DNA of 64,000 nucleotides from Cytobacillus oceanisediminis. GTDB lineage: Bacteria > Bacillota > Bacilli > Bacillales > Cytobacillaceae. A model generated the notes under the pieces. That model worked only from the letters and a program-made list of their open reading frames with translations, was not told the DNA's origin and did not search any database. Each line of letters opens with the position of its first letter. Positions within the stretch are counted from its first letter, which is position 1. Made by a program: the position numbers and the translations under genes. Shown in pieces: positions 59,101-64,000 of the stretch. The stretch spans positions 248,001 through 312,000 of the forward strand of contig NZ_SOEE01000001.1 of assembly GCF_004366035.1 (NCBI RefSeq), read 5' to 3'.

Positions 59101-59236
59101 GATTCCTTACTGCCCCCATTTATATATAAATCCTATGACTCACAAACTATCATTCATTTTACACTATTCTTTTTGATAATTCCATTCTGCCTGCTGAAAT
59201 AGGCATTTTGAGCTAATGTTTCAGTTATACAAGAAT

Positions 59237-59262
59237 TGAAACTTTTTCGCATAAGAATCGTC
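59237..59262 (+). promoter_or_regulatory. ECF-type promoter for ypuA
   Basis: TGAAAC (59237-59242), a 16-bp spacer and CGTC (59259-59262) match the SigM/SigX/SigW-type consensus. In B. subtilis ypuA belongs to the SigM regulon. Confidence 0.75.
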
Positions 59263-59339
59263 TATTTACAGGAAGCCATTATAATTAAGGGAGACTAGTC
59301 ATACATGGCTTACCTATTATTGCTCCGGGAGGAAACCGC

Positions 59340-60209
59340 ATGAAATGGAATAAAATGCTTGCGCTATTCATTATTTCGCTATTATTTATTATGCCGATAC
59401 AGGCATTTGCCGATATGGCAGAAGGTGACGTAATTGTCACCCTGGGAGAGAATCTATCAGAAGAACAAAAAAATATGCTGCTGGCTGAAATGAAAGCTCC
59501 GAAAGATGCGACCATCATTACTGTTTCAAATGAAGAAGAACATAAATATCTTGGCAATTATATCTCTAAAGCTTTAATAGGCACGAGAGCGATATCTTCT
59601 TCCGCCGTCACAATAGCAAAACAAGGCTCCGGACTTGAAGTTGAGACAAAGAATATCAACTGGGTTACTGATGAAATGTATATTAATGCCTTGATTACTG
59701 CAGGTGTAAAAGATGCGAAAATCTATATAACAGCTCCTGCGAATGTTTCCGGTACAGCTGCCTTAACAGGCATCATCAAAGCATATGAAATCTCGGCCGA
59801 AAAGACAATCCCTGAAGAAGTAAAGCAGGCGGCTAATGAAGAAATGGTTGAAACAGCTAAGCTTGGCGATTCGGTCGGAAACGAGAATGCTGCTGCTTTA
59901 ATTGCCAAAATTAAAGAGGAAATTGCCAAAAATTCACCTGAAACCGATGCAGAACTTAGAACTATTATCGAAAATGCCGCAAAGGAACTTGGCATCACTT
60001 TGACTGAACAGGAGATTTTAAGTTTAATAGATTTGTTCAACAAACTGAAAGAGCTAGATATAGACTGGAATCAGGTCGGCGAGCAGCTTAACCAGGCAAA
60101 AGACAAAATCTCCAAGTACCTTGAAAGTGAAGAAGGCCAAGGTTTTTTAGAAAGCTTAAAGCGTTTTTTTGTGAGTGTAATAGACGCTGTTAAAGCCTTC
60201 TTTTCTTAA
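59340..60209 (+). CDS. ypuA: YpuA-like secreted protein (DUF1002)
   Basis: The 289-aa product has a signal peptide (1-25, ending QAFA-D) and a DUF1002 domain covering most of the rest, with helical repeats near residues 200-270. It is probably exported and wall-associated. GGGAGG lies seven bases upstream. The ECF promoter upstream ties it to envelope stress, as known for YpuA of B. subtilis. Molecular function unknown. Confidence 0.9.
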   Translation: MKWNKMLALFIISLLFIMPIQAFADMAEGDVIVTLGENLSEEQKNMLLAEMKAPKDATIITVSNEEEHKYLGNYISKALIGTRAISSSAVTIAKQGSGLEVETKNINWVTDEMYINALITAGVKDAKIYITAPANVSGTAALTGIIKAYEISAEKTIPEEVKQAANEEMVETAKLGDSVGNENAAALIAKIKEEIAKNSPETDAELRTIIENAAKELGITLTEQEILSLIDLFNKLKELDIDWNQVGEQLNQAKDKISKYLESEEGQGFLESLKRFFVSVIDAVKAFFS

Positions 60210-60235
60210 TAAATTAAGCTGCCTTGGCGGGCAGC

Positions 60236-61555
60236 TTAATTTTTTATTTTTTCATTGATCGGCAGATCTAATCTTAAAATGTCCTCGTATGTTTCTCTTT
60301 TAACAACTAGCTTAGCCTCTCCATTTTCAACAAAAACGACAGGCGGCCTTGGGATTCGGTTATAGTTGTTTGCCATGGAATAGCCGTATGCGCCGGTGCA
60401 GAAAACGGCCAGGAGGTCTTGATCCCCTGCTTTTGGAAGAGGCAAATCCCAAATAAGCATATCGCCTGATTCACAGCATTTACCGGCAATTGATACTGTC
60501 TCTTCGGGTTTATCCAATACCCGGTTTGCCAATACCGCTTCATACTTAGCCTGATAAAGAGCCGGTCTGATATTGTCACTCATGCCGCCGTCCACAGCCA
60601 GATAATTTCTAACATTTGGAACCTCTTTGCGTGATCCCGTCTGGTATAAAGTTGTCCCTGCGTCTCCCACAAGGGACCGCCCAGGCTCAATCCAAATTTC
60701 CGGCATCTTCATTGAATAATGTTCAGCCTGTTTCTTAACTTCCCCAATGATTTCTTCAACATATTGAGATGCATGAATCGGATCATCTTCTTCAGTGTAG
60801 CGGATTCCAAAACCACCGCCTAAGTTAAGAACTATAGGTTCATAAGCATGCTTTTCTTTCCATTCTGCCATCTTTTCAAAAATTTTCTTGGCAGCCAAAA
60901 TGAATCCTGTTGTATCGAAAATCTGAGAACCGATATGACAATGCAGTCCAAGTGTTTCGATCCAGCTTGAATTCAGCGCTTTTTGTAAAGCCGATTCCGC
61001 CTGTCCATTCTGAAGGTCAAACCCAAATTTTGAATCTTCCTGGCCAGTTAAGATATAGTCATGGGTATGGGCTTCAATTCCAGGTGTAACCCTGAGTAAA
61101 ATTTTTGTCCTGGCTGCATGAGATTCACAAATCTCTTCTAATAATTCCAGCTCATAAAAATTATCGACAACAATACAGCCGACCTGATTCTTAAGAGCCA
61201 TTTCCAATTCTTCTCTGCTCTTATTGTTCCCGTGAAAATGGATTCTTTCAGATGGAAAATCTGCAGTAAGAGCTGTGTATAACTCACCGCCTGAAACTAC
61301 ATCCAAAGAAAGACCTTCTTCATCAACAAGCTGAACCATGGCCACTGTAGAAAAAGCTTTGCTTGCATATGCCACTTGTGCTTTTATTCCAAGCTTATCG
61401 AAAGTCTGCTTAAATCCCCTTGCCCGTTCTCTTATTAATGCCACATCATATACGTATAAAGGTGTTCCAAATTGACCGGCAAGATCGACTGTGTCCATTC
61501 CGCCAATTTCAAGATGCCCTTTTTCATTTACCTTCATCGTGCCGTGAAAAAACAT
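60236..61555 (-). CDS. lysA: Diaminopimelate decarboxylase
   Basis: LysA makes L-lysine from meso-diaminopimelate using PLP. The 439-aa product opens MFFHGTMKVNEKGHLEIGG, has the PLP lysine in AYASKAF near 62, the phosphate-binding GGGFG motif and the active-site CESGD stretch. GAGGGGG upstream of ATG. It follows spoVAF as in B. subtilis. No lysine riboswitch was found in the 185-base leader. Confidence 0.96.
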   Translation of the reverse strand: MFFHGTMKVNEKGHLEIGGMDTVDLAGQFGTPLYVYDVALIRERARGFKQTFDKLGIKAQVAYASKAFSTVAMVQLVDEEGLSLDVVSGGELYTALTADFPSERIHFHGNNKSREELEMALKNQVGCIVVDNFYELELLEEICESHAARTKILLRVTPGIEAHTHDYILTGQEDSKFGFDLQNGQAESALQKALNSSWIETLGLHCHIGSQIFDTTGFILAAKKIFEKMAEWKEKHAYEPIVLNLGGGFGIRYTEEDDPIHASQYVEEIIGEVKKQAEHYSMKMPEIWIEPGRSLVGDAGTTLYQTGSRKEVPNVRNYLAVDGGMSDNIRPALYQAKYEAVLANRVLDKPEETVSIAGKCCESGDMLIWDLPLPKAGDQDLLAVFCTGAYGYSMANNYNRIPRPPVVFVENGEAKLVVKRETYEDILRLDLPINEKIKN

Positions 61556-61629
61556 GGTTCCCCCTCTTCCTTTTCCACAGGAGCTAGGCCAGGTGCCCTT
61601 GCCCCCGAGATTAATCAGTTTATGAAAGA

Positions 61630-61659
61630 AATAGACAGCTGCATAAGAGACTGTCTATT
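61630..61659 (-). terminator. Hairpin between spoVAF and lysA
   Basis: AATAGACAG and CTGTCTATT pair around 12 bases, followed by TCTTTC on the minus strand; a weak terminator of the spoVA operon. Confidence 0.5.
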
Positions 61660-61740
61660 CTGTTTCCTTTAATCCTTTATTTAATTAAAAAAACTTTACC
61701 ATATTTCTTGTATTTCCGCAATCGGCATTACGCGTATTTC

Positions 61741-63225
61741 TTATTTAACAGGCTGCTTATAGCGATTTTTAGTCTGGACAATACTCGGCCTGATCTTTGA
61801 ACCGGGCATGGAACGGCGAATCAGGATTTGGGTTAAAGCCACCGGGCTGAATGGAATGAACGGCCATAGATATGGTGTATTCAAAGACTTAATGCTTGCC
61901 AGCAGGAGAATGACTAGTGTAAGCCCAACGACTAATCCTGGTGTATGGAAAATGGCAACTGCCACAAGCAAACACAATCGTAGAATTTTATTGGCAATGC
62001 TCAGTTCATAGCTTGGTGTCGTATATGTTCCAATTGCCGAAAGTGATACATATAAAATGACCTCAGGAACAAATAGGCCAACATCTATGGCAATTTGACC
62101 TATAAGTACAGCTGCTATTAAGCCCATGGCAGTTGAAAGCGGTGTAGGTGTGTGGATGGCTGCAATCCTTAGAAATTCAATTCCGACGTCTGCAAGAAAC
62201 AGCTGGGCTATGACAGGAACATTCGTTTCTTCGTTTGGTCCGATAAACGCAATCCTTTCTGGCAGAAGCGAAGGCTCCAAAACAAACAGGAACCATAACG
62301 GCAAAAGCACAACGGAAGCCAAGAGACCTAAAAAGCGAATCCAGCGGACAAATGTGCCAACAGCTGGCGATTGCCTGTATTCTTCCACATGCTGTAAATG
62401 ATGAAAATAAGTAGTAGGTGTTATAATGACACTTGGTGAAGTATCTACAAAAACAATAACATGCCCTTCAAGCAAATGGGCGGCTGCCACATCCGCCCTT
62501 TCCGTATACCGTACCAGCGGGAAAGGATTGTAGCCCTGTTTTAGTAAAAATTCCTCAACTGTTTTATCAGCCATGGTAATGCCATCTATTTCAATGGCTT
62601 TTATTTCTTTTCTAATTAAATCAACTAGATCCTTATTGGCCACATCTTTAATGAAACCAATGGCAACATCCGTTTTAGACCTTTCACCTACTCGCATTAT
62701 CTCAAATCGCAGTCTCTCATCCCTAATTCTTCTGCGGGTTAAGGCAGTGTTTACTATAATATTTTCTACATAGCCATCTCTTGATCCACGGACAACCTTT
62801 TCAGTATCCGGCTCCTGAGGGGTTCTGCCGGGATAGCTTCTGACATCGATGACAAGCCCTTCTCCCTCTCCCTCGCCTACAACCACAATTAGGCCTGAGA
62901 GCACCTGATCGACCAGCTCATCCATTGTTTTAATGTGTTCAATTGATTGATGCCTCAGCCTGTTTTCAATGATTTTAAAAAGGTTAGCGGAAAGTTTTTC
63001 ACTGTCATTGATTCCAACAAGTCCCTCAATGATAGCAATGATATAATTCGTATCCGTTAATCCATTAATATAATAGAAATGTACATCCTTCCTTAAGATC
63101 GTTAGCTTTCTGACACCCAGATCGAAGCTTTCTCCCAGGCCGACTCTATTTTTCATATATTTTTCAATTTCATGTACGGATTCAAAAATGGGTGTCTTAT
63201 CTTCTTTCGTCTTCCTTTGTGCCAT
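61741..63225 (-). CDS. spoVAF: Spore germination protein SpoVAF
   Basis: SpoVAF is a GerA-family membrane protein coded with the SpoVA channel for dipicolinic acid in spore germination. The 494-aa product has a large N-terminal cytosolic domain (about 1-270) and about five membrane helices in the second half. The start MAQRKTKED at 63225 has AAGGAG upstream and fits better than one eight codons earlier. It overlaps the spoVAEA end by 29 bases. Confidence 0.94.
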   Translation of the reverse strand: MAQRKTKEDKTPIFESVHEIEKYMKNRVGLGESFDLGVRKLTILRKDVHFYYINGLTDTNYIIAIIEGLVGINDSEKLSANLFKIIENRLRHQSIEHIKTMDELVDQVLSGLIVVVGEGEGEGLVIDVRSYPGRTPQEPDTEKVVRGSRDGYVENIIVNTALTRRRIRDERLRFEIMRVGERSKTDVAIGFIKDVANKDLVDLIRKEIKAIEIDGITMADKTVEEFLLKQGYNPFPLVRYTERADVAAAHLLEGHVIVFVDTSPSVIITPTTYFHHLQHVEEYRQSPAVGTFVRWIRFLGLLASVVLLPLWFLFVLEPSLLPERIAFIGPNEETNVPVIAQLFLADVGIEFLRIAAIHTPTPLSTAMGLIAAVLIGQIAIDVGLFVPEVILYVSLSAIGTYTTPSYELSIANKILRLCLLVAVAIFHTPGLVVGLTLVILLLASIKSLNTPYLWPFIPFSPVALTQILIRRSMPGSKIRPSIVQTKNRYKQPVK

Positions 63226-63787
63226 AATAGCCGCTCCTTTCCAATACAAGTTCTACTGCCTTTCTTGTAATTGGTGATCCTGCATTGTAATGATCTTTTT
63301 TGGACATCTTCCCGATATCGCCAATTCCTACGATTATCGGCACATCCAGCTTATCCAGACAATAGACGGTATCACCATTGATTCTGCCTATTTCCATCTC
63401 GGGAACTCCAAACTTATCAACTCCGTAGGGGGTTAATTCGCCATTATTATCAATACACACATCTACTTTTGTCCATTCGGCCTGCCTTGTTTTTGAGGCA
63501 ACTGCTATGATTCCCAGAACATCGATATCCTTATGGCCCGCAACATATTTCAGCGCATTCTCTCCAGTTCCCTCCCCGATAAAGCCGCTGTCATCGAACA
63601 TAACCAGCACAGGATCATGCGAGACTTTTTTTATTAGCTTGACGATTTGCTGACCGGTTAAGATTGAAGGGTTTCCATGCGACAGGGACAAGCATCTTCC
63701 ACCGATTTCCTTAGCAACAAGCTCAACTGTCTTCCTTGCAAAATCGTCTCCATCTGTTATAAGAATGACGTGCCTCCGTTCATCCAT
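63197..63787 (-). CDS. spoVAEA: Stage V sporulation protein AEA
   Basis: A soluble 196-aa product without membrane helices, starting [16 protein letters not shown], with glycine-rich [15 protein letters not shown] and a C-terminal [14 protein letters not shown]. It is part of the SpoVA proteins, which handle dipicolinic acid uptake and release. GGAAAGGAAAA upstream of the chosen ATG at 63787. It lies between spoVAEB and spoVAF. Confidence 0.9.
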   Translation of the reverse strand: MDERRHVILITDGDDFARKTVELVAKEIGGRCLSLSHGNPSILTGQQIVKLIKKVSHDPVLVMFDDSGFIGEGTGENALKYVAGHKDIDVLGIIAVASKTRQAEWTKVDVCIDNNGELTPYGVDKFGVPEMEIGRINGDTVYCLDKLDVPIIVGIGDIGKMSKKDHYNAGSPITRKAVELVLERSGYYGTKEDERR

Positions 63788-63842
63788 AGCGGTTTTTCCT
63801 TTCCGATTCCTCATTTTTCTTTAAATATGCCCAACCGATTGC

Positions 63843-64000
63843 TTATTTATTTACAAAATAAATCCATTGAAACAGTGATCCGAACACCTTCCCAAATACA
63901 AATGCCATTAATAAAATCGCAATTTTCCCATCCACTCCGATTCTTTTCGCAAGGATTGGAAATACATTCAAAACTTCGGTTAAAGCTGCTGCCAGCATTC
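63843..64000 (-). CDS. spoVAEB: SpoVAEB, C-terminal part (cut by window edge)
   Basis: The last 51 codons of a minus-strand gene are visible, ending TAA at 63843-63845. They encode MLAAALTEVLNVFPILAKRI followed by a membrane helix, the characteristic C-terminus of the small SpoVAE (AEB) channel subunit. The rest lies beyond the window. It ends 55 bases before spoVAEA starts. Confidence 0.9.
   Translation of the reverse strand, partial: MLAAALTEVLNVFPILAKRIGVDGKIAILLMAFVFGKVFGSLFQWIYFVNK

Noticed and set aside
58895..59119. 74-codon minus-strand frame upstream of ribT
   Set aside because: No ribosome binding site; the overlapping 28-codon frame has one and encodes a clear membrane helix.
61556..61740. 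Possible lysine riboswitch upstream of lysA
   Set aside because: The gap is too short for the aptamer and shows only one simple hairpin, with no conserved L-box blocks.

Overview
The window looks like chromosomal DNA of an endospore-forming, low-GC Bacillaceae bacterium. Gene content and order closely follow the Bacillus subtilis hbs-spoIVA-to-lysA-spoVA region, including spoIVA, ypeB/sleB, cotJ, spmAB-dacB, sigX and resABCDE. The genus cannot be fixed from the sequence alone; a Cytobacillus-like or Mesobacillus-like Bacillus is my inference. Nearly all genes are on the minus strand. No rRNA, tRNA, CRISPR array or transposase gene was seen.

Layout. 1-1184: AT-rich accessory DNA with a damaged partial gene at the edge, a terminator and two small minus-strand ORFs. 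1185-7065: a complete type I restriction-modification operon (hsdM-hsdS-hsdR). 7267-7900: hbs (HU) with a long multi-promoter leader. 7975-24523: conserved core with spoIVA, yphF, yphE, gpsA, der, a YIEGIA/capping-subunit/YphA operon, fni, an S1-domain protein, plsC, cmk, ypfB, motI, and the spore germination pair sleB-ypeB plus prsW. 24655-32044: ansA converging on ypdA, then gudB, mecB, a MerR regulator with a full CarH/LitR-type B12 signature, a phosphoesterase, a small membrane protein and a CBS protein. 32188-33325: cotJABC on the plus strand. 33383-38420: ypbF, ypbE, ypbD, recS, ypbB and divergent fer. 38566-39480: ribU under an FMN riboswitch. 39639-43418: hisJ, an M23/LysM peptidase, and sigX-rsiX behind an autoregulatory ECF promoter. 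43673-49878: resABC and resDE. 50066-57541: rluB, spmAB-dacB behind a SigE-type promoter, sodF, ypuI, scpAB and a YjcZ-type mini-protein. 57825-64000: ypuF, an orphan ribT, ypuA behind an ECF promoter, lysA and the end of the spoVA operon.

The genes serve a few joint programmes. Spore formation and germination: spoIVA, cotJ, spmAB, dacB, sleB, ypeB, spoVAE/AF, ypzI. Cell-envelope stress: sigX/rsiX and ypuA. Respiratory regulation and cytochrome c maturation: resABCDE. Chromosome maintenance: hbs, scpAB, recS. Flavin supply: ribU, ribT. Two families of degenerate intergenic repeats are dispersed through the core, four copies of one and two of the other. The strongest single observation worth following is the B12-photoreceptor-type MerR regulator.
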